Source: Minicystis rosea (lineage in GTDB: Bacteria > Myxococcota_A > Polyangia > Polyangiales > Polyangiaceae). Taken from it: a stretch of 64,000 nt of DNA. A model generated the notes under the pieces. It saw only the letters and a program-made list of their open reading frames with translations. It was not told the origin of the DNA and made no database searches. Below, one piece after another: positions 9,861-17,782 of the stretch (position 1 is its first letter; each line of letters begins with the position of its first letter). The stretch is taken from assembly GCA_001931535.1 (NCBI GenBank), contig CP016211.1:12694377-12758376 (forward strand), read 5' to 3'. The translations under genes and the position numbers were made by a program.

Positions 9861-12800
9861 ATGAGGAGACTTTCTTTCGGACACCCCACGACACGGGCTT
9901 TGGCCGTCGGTTTCGCGGTGGCCGCGCTCTCTCCGGCCGGCTGCGACGATCTCCAGCGCCTCGACGAGAACACCTGCGGAAACCGCGTCGTCGAAGAGGA
10001 GAACGGCGAGGACTGCGATGGGCAGGAGAGCTGCGAGCTGCCCAATCGACAGCATGCTTGTCACTATCTCTGCGGCGGCGAGCAGAGCTGGGTTTGCCCG
10101 ACCGGATACGGATGCGGGGCCGACGGCGTGTGCCGCCGCCCCACGGGCACCTTCGAGCTCCTGGTCGCCGAGAGCACCGCCACGACGCTCGATTTCATGG
10201 TCGGCGATGCCAATGCCGATCGCTGCCGCGAGGTGGTGCACACCACCACCAACGGCACCGTGATCACCACGTTGGAGAGCCGAAAGCCCGGCCTGTGCGA
10301 GGCCGCGTCGCAGACGTTCCCATCGCATCCGCGCCCGCCGGATCAACAGCCTTATCCGTCACCCTTCTTGACCGACATCAATGGCAATGCGCGGCCCGAG
10401 CTGGTGGTGCCCGGAGAGGGCTTTGCGAGCACGGGGCTCCGCGTGTTTTCGTCCGACGCCACGACGTCGCTCACGCCGCTGCTCTATCCCACCGAGGAGC
10501 TCGACGAGCCCGGCGTGCGGCTCCTCCGCGTGCACATGAAGAAGAAGGATGCCTTGCTCCTCTTCCTCGGCGAGTCGGTGCAACCCATGGAGGGCGACAT
10601 GGGTATGCCGATGATGTGTCATCACGACATCCCCGATGGAGGCATGATGATGCCCGAAGGAGGCGCGCCGTGCGGGCAGCCTCCCGATGACGGCGGTGGC
10701 AACGTGCTGCCCGATGGGGGAATGCCGCCTCCGGATGGTGGCGTGATGATGATGCCCGATGGGGGAATGCCGCCTCCGGATGGGGGCATGCCGCCGCCCG
10801 ATGGAGGCATGATGATGCCGCCGGATGGGGGAATGCCGCCTCCGCCGGATGGAGGATGGCCGCCGCCCGATGGTGGTTTTCCACCGCCTCCGGATGGAGG
10901 CTTCCCGCCTCCGGATGGAGGCTTCCCGCCTCCGCCGCCGCCGGCGCCTGGAGATCCGGCGAGCTCGGTTCGGGTCGCGGGCCTCGATCGGCCGAATCAG
11001 CGGACCCGCACGCTCGTCGATGCGCTCGAGGGCGGTGGGCTGAACGACATCGTGGCGATGCGCGCAGGGGATCTGGATGGGGATGGATGTGACGAGGTCG
11101 CCATCGCTTATGCGAAGAGCCCGGTCATCCACCTTTATCGCGCTTGCAAGGATGGAGAGCAGCTCGATTTCCAGGCGCTCGACAGCCCCACGGTGACGCT
11201 CGACGGAACGGCGGTGATGCGCAGCCGCAATGCCTCCATCGTCATCGGCGACGTGAACGGTGATGGCTTTGCCGACATCGTGGTCGATGCCACCGATTGC
11301 GATGCGCACATCGCTTTTGGCGACGGGACGGGCCATTTCGGCTCCACGGTGCCGCCGTGCGGTGGGTTCAAAGGCAAGGGCGATCAGAGCATGAGCGTGA
11401 TCGACCTCACCGTGCCCAACGTCGGTGATCCGGACAGCATCCTCGTCGGCGGCATGTTCGATCCGAACGTGAAGCACACGATCGTCGTCACGAACCACTG
11501 CCCTTCGGGGACGAAGTTCGAGTCCGACGTGTGCGCGCCGATCCCGGGAGATTGCGAGTCGGTCGTCGCCGACCTCGACAAGGATGGGCTCGACGACACG
11601 GTGTCCACGCAGGGACAACAGCTCGGGTTGGTGGTGGGACGGGCCTATTCGGAGGGGATGGGATTCCATATCTCGTCGCTCGATACCGAGTGTCCGCCGC
11701 ACAACATCACCGTCGGTGACTTCAACGATGATGGGGTGAACGACATCGCGTTCATCGATCAGGCGGGGCGCTTCGGGGACACGCCGCGACGGGTGTTGAA
11801 GGTGGCTTATGGGCGCGCCAACGCAGCGCCCGAGGCGCCGCGGCTCAGCGGCATCCTCGACGGCGCCACGGGGCTCGTGAGCGGGAAGTTCCAGACGGTG
11901 GATGCAGAAGAGCAGATCTCGACCAACCAGCTCTTCGCGACGCGGGGCTTCGAGGAGATGGGCACGCCCACGGCGAGCGCGATCAGCCTGCTTTCGGGCA
12001 ATTCGAGCGGGGAGATCGTGGCGCCGCTCTACGTGCCTGCGCTCTCGACGGCATCGGATGGAACGCTGCAGCTCGCGAACCTCGAGATCCTCGCGGCGAC
12101 CGCGGGCCGCTTCGGCACGGGGCCGAACGACGAGCCGGCCACGAGCATCGCCGTCGTGGCGCGCGAAGCGGGCGGCATGCCGACGCTGTGGCGGCTGATG
12201 CAGGACGGGAGGAATGGGCGCGTGACCGCCGTGGAGACCGCGAGCCTCGCGGAGGTCTCGTGCGAGAGCTGCGTGCTCGCGGCGGTGGACATGGATGGTC
12301 AGGGCCACGACGAGCTGGTCGTGCTCGACGATCACACGCTCGTCGTCTACGCCGCGGGCGCGGAAGGGTTCACCGAGCTGCACCGCCAACCGCTGACGGC
12401 GTCCGTGGGATCGGTGCACGACGCCTCCAATCCGAAGGTGTGGAATCCGCGGCGCTACGTGCCGCGCCCGTTGATCACGAACCTCGACGGCGACGCGTTC
12501 CCCGACATCGTCGTGCGGACGCAGGCGAGCGACATCATCGTGCTCTGGGGCGGCGAGCAGTGGACCTTCGCGGAAGAGACGCTGTTTTCGGCCCCGAAGT
12601 GCGCCATCGATCGCTGCGCCGGGCTCTCCGTCGCCGAGGTCGCGCTCGATGAGACGGGCGAGAAGAAGCTCCTCTTGGTGGGGCCCTCGACGCTCGGCTT
12701 CTACGAGATGAAGGGGCGCACGCCTTCGCCCATCGACGTCGAGCTGCCCGTCGCGAAGCCGGCCGCGAACACGGACTACGTGGCTGTGGGCGCGGCGGAT

Positions 12801-12887
12801 CTCGACGGCGATGGCATCGACGATCTCGCCATCATGACGAGCGGGAGCCTCATCCAGGTCCTCCGCGGGATTCCGGTGCACGAATGA
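9861..12887 (+). CDS. FG-GAP/VCBS-repeat lipoprotein with Asp-Gly-Gly/Pro-rich tandem segment
   Basis: 1008 residues. The start at 9861 is chosen because GGAG lies 6 nt upstream; an ATG at 9846 overlapping the kinase stop is the alternative. A signal peptide ends near Cys28 (SPAGC). A Cys-rich stretch follows (ENTCGNRVVEEENGEDCDG, as in myxobacterial DUF4215-type Cys repeats). Residues about 255-365 are a tandem DGGMPPP segment. The rest is a beta-propeller-like series of FG-GAP/VCBS repeats with calcium-loop motifs: DLDGDGCDEV, DVNGDGFADIV, DFNDDGVNDIAF, NLDGDAFPDIVV, DLDGDGIDDLAI. It is probably a surface adhesion or sensor protein. Being sandwiched between a kinase and a PEGA protein suggests that it works with the kinase. 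Confidence 0.88.
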   Translation: MRRLSFGHPTTRALAVGFAVAALSPAGCDDLQRLDENTCGNRVVEEENGEDCDGQESCELPNRQHACHYLCGGEQSWVCPTGYGCGADGVCRRPTGTFELLVAESTATTLDFMVGDANADRCREVVHTTTNGTVITTLESRKPGLCEAASQTFPSHPRPPDQQPYPSPFLTDINGNARPELVVPGEGFASTGLRVFSSDATTSLTPLLYPTEELDEPGVRLLRVHMKKKDALLLFLGESVQPMEGDMGMPMMCHHDIPDGGMMMPEGGAPCGQPPDDGGGNVLPDGGMPPPDGGVMMMPDGGMPPPDGGMPPPDGGMMMPPDGGMPPPPDGGWPPPDGGFPPPPDGGFPPPDGGFPPPPPPAPGDPASSVRVAGLDRPNQRTRTLVDALEGGGLNDIVAMRAGDLDGDGCDEVAIAYAKSPVIHLYRACKDGEQLDFQALDSPTVTLDGTAVMRSRNASIVIGDVNGDGFADIVVDATDCDAHIAFGDGTGHFGSTVPPCGGFKGKGDQSMSVIDLTVPNVGDPDSILVGGMFDPNVKHTIVVTNHCPSGTKFESDVCAPIPGDCESVVADLDKDGLDDTVSTQGQQLGLVVGRAYSEGMGFHISSLDTECPPHNITVGDFNDDGVNDIAFIDQAGRFGDTPRRVLKVAYGRANAAPEAPRLSGILDGATGLVSGKFQTVDAEEQISTNQLFATRGFEEMGTPTASAISLLSGNSSGEIVAPLYVPALSTASDGTLQLANLEILAATAGRFGTGPNDEPATSIAVVAREAGGMPTLWRLMQDGRNGRVTAVETASLAEVSCESCVLAAVDMDGQGHDELVVLDDHTLVVYAAGAEGFTELHRQPLTASVGSVHDASNPKVWNPRRYVPRPLITNLDGDAFPDIVVRTQASDIIVLWGGEQWTFAEETLFSAPKCAIDRCAGLSVAEVALDETGEKKLLLVGPSTLGFYEMKGRTPSPIDVELPVAKPAANTDYVAVGAADLDGDGIDDLAIMTSGSLIQVLRGIPVHE
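10621..10950 (+). repeat. Intragenic tandem repeat encoding DGG-(M/F)-PPP units
   Basis: The units encode Asp-Gly-Gly-Met/Phe/Val followed by Met or Pro runs (for example DGGMPPPDGGMPPPDGG), with DNA units of about 15-24 bp built on ccgcc(t/g)ccggatgg. It is a proline-rich extended spacer between the N-terminal Cys region and the FG-GAP repeats. The near-identical units make its length prone to change by slippage. Confidence 0.75.
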
Positions 12888-14119
12888 AGACGCAAGCGAT
12901 CCCGAAGCCGCTCGCGATGTCCCTGGCGGCGGCGCTGATCTTCGCGGCGAGGCCCGCGGGCGCGCAGCAGAACCTCGTGAAGGTGGCGCAGGCGTCGGAC
13001 TTCTTCGACGCGGGCGCCGAGGCTTACAAGACGGGGCAATACCTGATCGCGGCGGAGGCCTTCCTCAAGGCGCACGAGATCTCGCCGAGCCCGGCGCTCC
13101 TGTTCTCGGCGGCGCAGTCGTATCGACGCCAGTTCCTCGCGGAGCCGGCGCCGTTGCCGCTGCACCGGGCCATCAGCCTCTATCGCGAGTACCTGCGCAA
13201 CGACAAAGCCCCGAAGCGGCGCGAGGACGCGATGCAAGCGCTGGCCGCGCTCGCTCCCTTCGAGGCGCGTTACGGCGGCCCGGAGGGCGCGGCCGAAGCG
13301 GCCGAGCCGAAGAAGCGCGCGGCCACGCGGTTGCTCTTGTCGACGCCTGCCGACGATGCGCAGGTCTCCGTCGACGGCGGCCCGTTCGTGGCCGCGCCCT
13401 TCGTCGCGCAGGTGCCGCCCGGGCCGCATCAGGTGCGCGTGCGCGCGCCCGGCTACGAAGAGGAGATCTTCACCGCGCAGGCCCTCGAAGGCGAGCTCGT
13501 GCCTCGGCACGTGGCGCTGCGCCCGCGGCCGGCCCACCTCGTGGTGACGGGCACGAGCGGCGCGCGCGTGGCCATCGATGGACAGCTGCGGGCCACGCTG
13601 CCGCTCGCGGCGCCGATCGCGATCGAGCCGGGCGCGCATTTCGTGTCGGTGACGATGACGGGGCATCAGCCCTTCGGCGCGGTGGTGGAGCTGCCGCGTG
13701 ATGGATCGACGCAGCTCGTGGCCGATCTTCGCTCGACGCGACAACGCGTGGCTGCGTGGACGACGCTGGCCATCGGCGCGGCGGGCGCCGTGACCGCCGG
13801 CGTGCTCGGCGGTGTGGCGCTTTCGCGGCAGGGAGAGGCGTCTTCGCTCGAAGAGAAGCGCGGGACGACACCGCTCCTACCGGCGGAGCGCGATCAGTAC
13901 AACAGCGCGCTCAAGGCGCGTGACGGCTTCGCCAGCGCGGCGGCGATCGCGGGCGGCGTCTCGGTGGTGGCGCTGGCCGCGGGCGCTGGGCTCTTCGCCA
14001 TCGACAAGCCGGAGGTGGTGCCGCCCAACGACGAGCGCCTGCGCGCGCCGACGCGGCTCGGCCCGAAGGTGGACTTCGAGGTCGGCCTCCTCTCGATCGG
14101 GGTGCGCGGCGTGTTTTGA
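12884..14119 (+). CDS. Secreted/membrane PEGA-domain protein with TPR-like N-terminus
   Basis: 411 residues. The ATG overlaps the previous stop (ATGA), indicating translational coupling. The signal peptide ends at about ARPAGA. Residues 35-120 are TPR-like (AGAEAYKTGQYLIAAEAFLKAHEISPSPALLFSAAQSYRR). Two PEGA-like segments follow (TPADDAQVSVDGGPFVAAPF and TSGARVAIDGQLRATLP). Two hydrophobic helices lie near residues 289-313 and 349-373. This TPR-PEGA-TM architecture recurs in myxobacteria next to Ser/Thr kinases. The second example in this window (60840-61865) is also encoded next to a kinase, so it is probably a periplasmic partner of kinase signalling. Confidence 0.85.
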   Translation: MKTQAIPKPLAMSLAAALIFAARPAGAQQNLVKVAQASDFFDAGAEAYKTGQYLIAAEAFLKAHEISPSPALLFSAAQSYRRQFLAEPAPLPLHRAISLYREYLRNDKAPKRREDAMQALAALAPFEARYGGPEGAAEAAEPKKRAATRLLLSTPADDAQVSVDGGPFVAAPFVAQVPPGPHQVRVRAPGYEEEIFTAQALEGELVPRHVALRPRPAHLVVTGTSGARVAIDGQLRATLPLAAPIAIEPGAHFVSVTMTGHQPFGAVVELPRDGSTQLVADLRSTRQRVAAWTTLAIGAAGAVTAGVLGGVALSRQGEASSLEEKRGTTPLLPAERDQYNSALKARDGFASAAAIAGGVSVVALAAGAGLFAIDKPEVVPPNDERLRAPTRLGPKVDFEVGLLSIGVRGVF

Positions 14120-14171
14120 TCGCGCATGATTCGACCTCGAACGCCGCGGTCGCGCGCGGCGCGGGGGCCTC

Positions 14172-14864
14172 ATGCGCTACCTCGACAAGGACGTCGCCCA
14201 CCTCCTCCATGGCAGCCCGTATCTGACGCTGGCGAAGCCGCGCGGTGCCGTGCGCCTGTTGCAGCGTGAGGTCGAGATCGGGGAGCGCTGGGTCGCCACG
14301 CTCCGGCAGTTTCCCGCCGTGCGTGTCGAGCCGCTGGAGTTTCATTATCGATGCCTGCGGAACCTCGGCGCGCTCGATCCAACCTTCTTCGAGATGCTCG
14401 TCGGCGATCATGGATGGCGCGGCGTGGTTTGGGGGAGTTTCCTCGCGATGCTCGAGCCTCGCGCTCGATTCCTCGGTCCGCTTCAGCGTGAATTGGGGCG
14501 CTGGCCGATCAATGACTGGATCGTCGAGCACGCCGTCGCGACCCTCGAAGGTCGAGCGCCGCGCGAGCACGAGGACGTGGTCGCGCTCGTCGCTCGCCTG
14601 CGCGAGGTGCTCCACGGCGTGCCGCGCCCGGCGATCCCGCTGCGCTGCGCGCCGACGGCCGCGCAGATGGAGCAGATGCGGCACGAGCAGGAGCACATCC
14701 GAACGGTGTACGCAGAGGAGGGGACCGACGCGGCGCTCGCGGCCATCCCCGGGACCCTCATGGGCTACTACGTGCAGGACTATCTGCGGTGGGCCCGCGC
14801 GGGTGCCGCACCGCCGCCGCGCGGGTGGACGGGGCTCGTGTCGCTTTCGCTCGAAGACACGTGA
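14172..14864 (+). CDS. Hypothetical protein
   Basis: 230 residues, no recognised family. It starts MRYLDKDVAHLLHGSPYL and has no signal peptide or membrane segment. It is rich in Arg, Leu and Trp and predicted mostly helical. The repeated LREVLHGVPRP and WRGVVWGSFLAMLEPR segments suggest a soluble alpha-helical fold. It lies 52 bp after the PEGA gene in the same orientation and may be a distal member of that operon. Codon use matches its neighbours, and the opposite-strand frames look like shadows. Confidence 0.72.
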   Translation: MRYLDKDVAHLLHGSPYLTLAKPRGAVRLLQREVEIGERWVATLRQFPAVRVEPLEFHYRCLRNLGALDPTFFEMLVGDHGWRGVVWGSFLAMLEPRARFLGPLQRELGRWPINDWIVEHAVATLEGRAPREHEDVVALVARLREVLHGVPRPAIPLRCAPTAAQMEQMRHEQEHIRTVYAEEGTDAALAAIPGTLMGYYVQDYLRWARAGAAPPPRGWTGLVSLSLEDT

Positions 14865-14924
14865 CGGCAGAGCGCTCGAGCGAGCGTGACGGCGAAGGAG
14901 CGTTTGGGATCGGAGCGTGTGAGC

Positions 14925-14973
14925 CGTTTGAGCTCGAACGATCGTGGGGTGAAGGATCGTTTGAGCTCAAACG
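14925..14973. repeat. Two CGTTTGAGCTC palindromes spaced 33 bp
   Basis: CGTTTGAGCTCGAACG (14925-14940, one asymmetric pair) and CGTTTGAGCTCAAACG (14958-14973, a perfect 16-bp palindrome) are separated by 33 bp start to start, about three helical turns. They lie between convergent genes, 61 bp after the stop at 14864. That location favours paired terminator/processing hairpins, but the equal-phase spacing also fits a dimeric DNA-binding protein. Confidence 0.55.
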
Positions 14974-14982
14974 GTTGTGAGC

Positions 14983-15003
14983 GGGGCCGGCTTGGCCGGC
15001 TCC
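14983..15003 (+). terminator. GC-rich terminator hairpin between convergent genes
   Basis: GGGGCCGGC-TTG-GCCGGCTCC folds into a 9-bp stem (one G-U pair on the plus strand). It ends 2 bp before the stop codon of the minus-strand HTTM gene. It could end transcription of the plus-strand gene at 14864; there is no U-tract. Confidence 0.45.
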
Positions 15004-15004
15004 G

Positions 15005-17152
15005 TCACTTCGAGGCGCGGGGCTGGGCGGCGGGGTTCTCGAACGAGAAGATCTTGTTGCGCTCGTAGCCGTAGGACTTGGTCTCGTTCCACTTCGGGTT
15101 CATGTCCTTGATCCAGTAGACGTCGCCCGAGACGATGACGTCGTTCGGATTCCCCGTGCGCTGGGGGAGTCGGTACATGTAGTCCTTCATGGCGTCGCGA
15201 TACGGCGTGTTGGACTGGAGCTGGATGCGGTTGAAGTAGTCGCACCAGATCTGGGTGAGCCGGAGGCTCTGCGCCGCGGGGAGATCGAAGAAGGGCTCTT
15301 TGCCGGTGAAGGGATCGACGTGGCGGCCGTCGACGGTGATGGCGTCGACGACCAGGGTGCCGTCATCCATCACCGGGTTGGGCGAGAACATGAACCAGCC
15401 CTGGAGATAACGCATCTTGTGCGAGAGCAGGCGGAAGGGCTCCGGCTGCGGGACCTTCCAGCGGCGGTTGATGCACCAGAGCTCGTTGCCGGCTTGCAGG
15501 ACGGCGCCGGTGAACATGGCCAGGATGAAGAGCTCGCGCACGGTGCCGAAGACGGCGCGGCGCGCGAGGCGGAAGGTCACCGTGGGGAAGATGATCCACA
15601 GGTTGACGAGCGTGGCCAGGGCCGCGACGACGACGATGAGCGTGATGCCGGGGATGGGCCGATCGAGCGCGAGCGCGGCCCACAAGGCGCCGCCGACGGC
15701 GACGATGCCGAGCGCCACCGGGAGCATGGGGATGCGCGGCGTCTCGATGGCTTGCTCGGGCGCGGGCTTCGCTTCGCCGGGCGGGGCTTCGACGTGGAGG
15801 CCGAGATCACGCGAGAGATCGCGCTTCTCCAGCGCGGCGAGGATGGCGTCGGAGAGGTTGCGGAGGACGGGCAGGCGCGGGATCCACGCGACGATGGGGC
15901 CGAGCGGGAAGGCCGCGACGATCTCGGTGAGCGCGTCGGTGCGACCGACGAGGACGGCGGGCTGGCTCGGCCGGCGGACGCCGATGCCGAGGGGCACGCC
16001 TTCCTCCGCTTGGAAGGTGAGGAGCTCGAAGCGATCGAGGCGCTTGATGAGCCGGCAGGCGAGGAGCGCGGCGCCGGAGCGCGGATCGAAGACGACGGTA
16101 CGCGCGCGCTGCGTGCGGCGCATGGTGCGGATGGCGAGCTCCCAGTCGTCGCGGCTGAAGAGCAGCGTGGAGAAGACGCACAGCGACCAGGCGAAGGGCC
16201 CGAGGACGAAGGTGACGCCGAAGGCCAGGTGGAGCGTGTTGATCATGAAGATCGCGATGCGCCGCGCCCACACGCGCGCCACCGGCGCGAGGAGGAAGAA
16301 GGCCAGGCCCGCCTCGAAGGCGATCGCCGTCTTCGTCCCGAAGATGATGCCGAAGTTGGGCACGTGATCGCGGACGAGCGCGATGAGCGGCGTGGCCATG
16401 CGATCGACGTAGAGGACGTAGTGGACGGCGGTGCCGTTCTTCCACGCCGGGCCCGTCTTGTGGATGACGTTGAAGTAGTAGACGGCCGAGAGCTGGATGA
16501 AGAGGACGAGCCCGAGGACCGAGACGTAGGGCTTATCCATCCCGGGCGCGACCATGTCGCTGCGATCGTTGAGATCGCCTTCCGTGGTCTCGCGGCGCCG
16601 CTTCATCGAGGCGAGGAGCGCGTCGACGGAGAAGCGATCGCCGAGCGGGAGGAACGCGGTCCACATGGCGAGGAGGTTGTTGACCACGTAGCCGCCGTTC
16701 TCGATGAGCAGCACGCGGCCGTTCATCCCCGCGACGAAGAAGACAGCGAGGATCTGCGCGACCTTGGTGCGGTACCCGACGAGGAGGCAGAGGGCGTTGA
16801 TGAACGCCACCCACCAGAGGACGGTGAGCTCCCCCGGGGTGGAGAAGGCGGTGAAGACGGAGTAGGCCCCCCAGGCCTGCGGGCGCTGCAGGCTCAGGTG
16901 GTTGGGGAGCACGCCGATCGTCGAGTACATGTCGTCCCACGCTGCGCGCCGATGGATGAGATCCGTGGCCAGCAGGAAGCCGAGCATGATGCGGGCGAAG
17001 CCCAGCGTGCGCCGATCGAAGGTGAAGTACAGGTCGCGGAAGAGGCGAAGCAAAGCCCTGAGCGACCAGTCCTCACGGCGAAGCTCATCGAGCAAGGAAG
17101 GAGTGTTGGAGGCGCCGGCAATGCGGCTCTCTTGGGGCGGTGAAGTGCTCAT
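15005..17152 (-). CDS. HTTM-domain integral membrane protein with degenerate DCC1-like segment
   Basis: 715 residues. About residues 45-330 contain several transmembrane helices and match the HTTM (horizontally transferred transmembrane) domain related to vitamin K-dependent gamma-carboxylase: LGFARIMLGFLLATDL, WAFINALCLLVGYRTK-type helix pairs and HLAFGVTFVLGPFAW. About residues 360-440 resemble a DCC1-like (DUF393) thiol-disulfide domain (TVVFDPRSGAALLACRLIKRLDRFELLTF). The usual DxxCxxC is replaced by DPRSGAALLAC, so redox activity is probably lost. More membrane helices (about 490-580) precede a soluble tail of about 130 residues. Its biochemical role is unknown. It is convergent with 14172 and has its own promoter region upstream of 17152. 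Confidence 0.85.
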   Translation of the reverse strand: MSTSPPQESRIAGASNTPSLLDELRREDWSLRALLRLFRDLYFTFDRRTLGFARIMLGFLLATDLIHRRAAWDDMYSTIGVLPNHLSLQRPQAWGAYSVFTAFSTPGELTVLWWVAFINALCLLVGYRTKVAQILAVFFVAGMNGRVLLIENGGYVVNNLLAMWTAFLPLGDRFSVDALLASMKRRRETTEGDLNDRSDMVAPGMDKPYVSVLGLVLFIQLSAVYYFNVIHKTGPAWKNGTAVHYVLYVDRMATPLIALVRDHVPNFGIIFGTKTAIAFEAGLAFFLLAPVARVWARRIAIFMINTLHLAFGVTFVLGPFAWSLCVFSTLLFSRDDWELAIRTMRRTQRARTVVFDPRSGAALLACRLIKRLDRFELLTFQAEEGVPLGIGVRRPSQPAVLVGRTDALTEIVAAFPLGPIVAWIPRLPVLRNLSDAILAALEKRDLSRDLGLHVEAPPGEAKPAPEQAIETPRIPMLPVALGIVAVGGALWAALALDRPIPGITLIVVVAALATLVNLWIIFPTVTFRLARRAVFGTVRELFILAMFTGAVLQAGNELWCINRRWKVPQPEPFRLLSHKMRYLQGWFMFSPNPVMDDGTLVVDAITVDGRHVDPFTGKEPFFDLPAAQSLRLTQIWCDYFNRIQLQSNTPYRDAMKDYMYRLPQRTGNPNDVIVSGDVYWIKDMNPKWNETKSYGYERNKIFSFENPAAQPRASK

Positions 17153-17265
17153 CCGAACGGCTCGACGTTACCGCACCTTTAAACCTCGCGCACCGGCCAC
17201 CGCGTGAAGTCGCTTGCGAGCGCGCGTGTCGCGAGGCAGGCTCCCGCGTCGAGGAGCTCGGGCCC

Positions 17266-17448
17266 ATGCTGGACGCAACGGAACGGAAGGCGCTCACAAT
17301 CTCGGTGTTCGCTGCCTCGTGCCTGTGCTTCGCGCCCGGTCAGGTGGTCAGCGGCGTCCTGCTCCTCGTGGCGGCGATCGCGCTGTGGCGATGGGATCAG
17401 AAGATCCTTCTGCGCGAGGCCGATGCCGCTCCGGAGAAGCGCTCGTAG
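17266..17448 (+). CDS. Small membrane protein
   Basis: 60 residues starting MLDATERKALTISVF. GAGGAG lies about 9 nt upstream of the ATG at 17266, which favours this start over longer in-frame ones. A hydrophobic core (ISVFAASCLCFAPGQVVSG and VLLLVAAIALW) forms two short membrane helices or a hairpin, followed by a charged tail (DQKILLREADAAPEKRS). No family is recognised. It is divergent from the HTTM gene, 113 bp away. Confidence 0.6.
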   Translation: MLDATERKALTISVFAASCLCFAPGQVVSGVLLLVAAIALWRWDQKILLREADAAPEKRS

Positions 17449-17782
17449 CGACGACGTGATGTGGTCGCGTCGAGCGATGCTCGTCGATCGATGGTGTCGC
17501 GGCGTCGATCGATGGTGCCCGGGCGTTGGGTGACGTCGATGTCAGTTGGCACTGACGCGAATTGGATCGTGTCGCGCGGCGTCGACGAGCGACGGTGACG
17601 TGACGATGCGATCGCGTCGAGAGACGCGGGCGCGGCGGTGGATGGTGGAGGGGAGACGGCAGCGAGGGCTTCGCTGCCGTCGGCGGGTGGGATCAGGGCC
17701 GGCTCGCCCGGCCCGGGGGTATGAGGCCGCTTGCGGCCCGGCCCGGGGTATGGGGCCGCTTGCGGCCCCATCGTGACGAGGA
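17449..17782. other. Repeat-rich intergenic region, 334 bp
   Basis: No gene is supported. The left part has two near-identical TCGATCGATGGTG segments (around 17487 and 17509). The right part holds the REP-like hairpins listed separately. It separates the small membrane gene from the convergent M36 protease gene. Confidence 0.6.
17697..17776. repeat. REP-like hairpin cluster (GGCCGCTTGCGGCC family)
   Basis: It contains GGCCGCTTGCGGCC (17725-17738) and TGGGGCCGCTTGCGGCCCCA (17751-17770), each preceded by CCGGG(G)GTATG and the last followed by TCGTGA. Read on the minus strand, the unit is TCACGATGGGGCCGC-AA-GCGGCCCC. The same family occurs around 32775 and 35563. Just downstream of the M36 protease stop it may act as an mRNA-end or terminator element. 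Confidence 0.65.
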
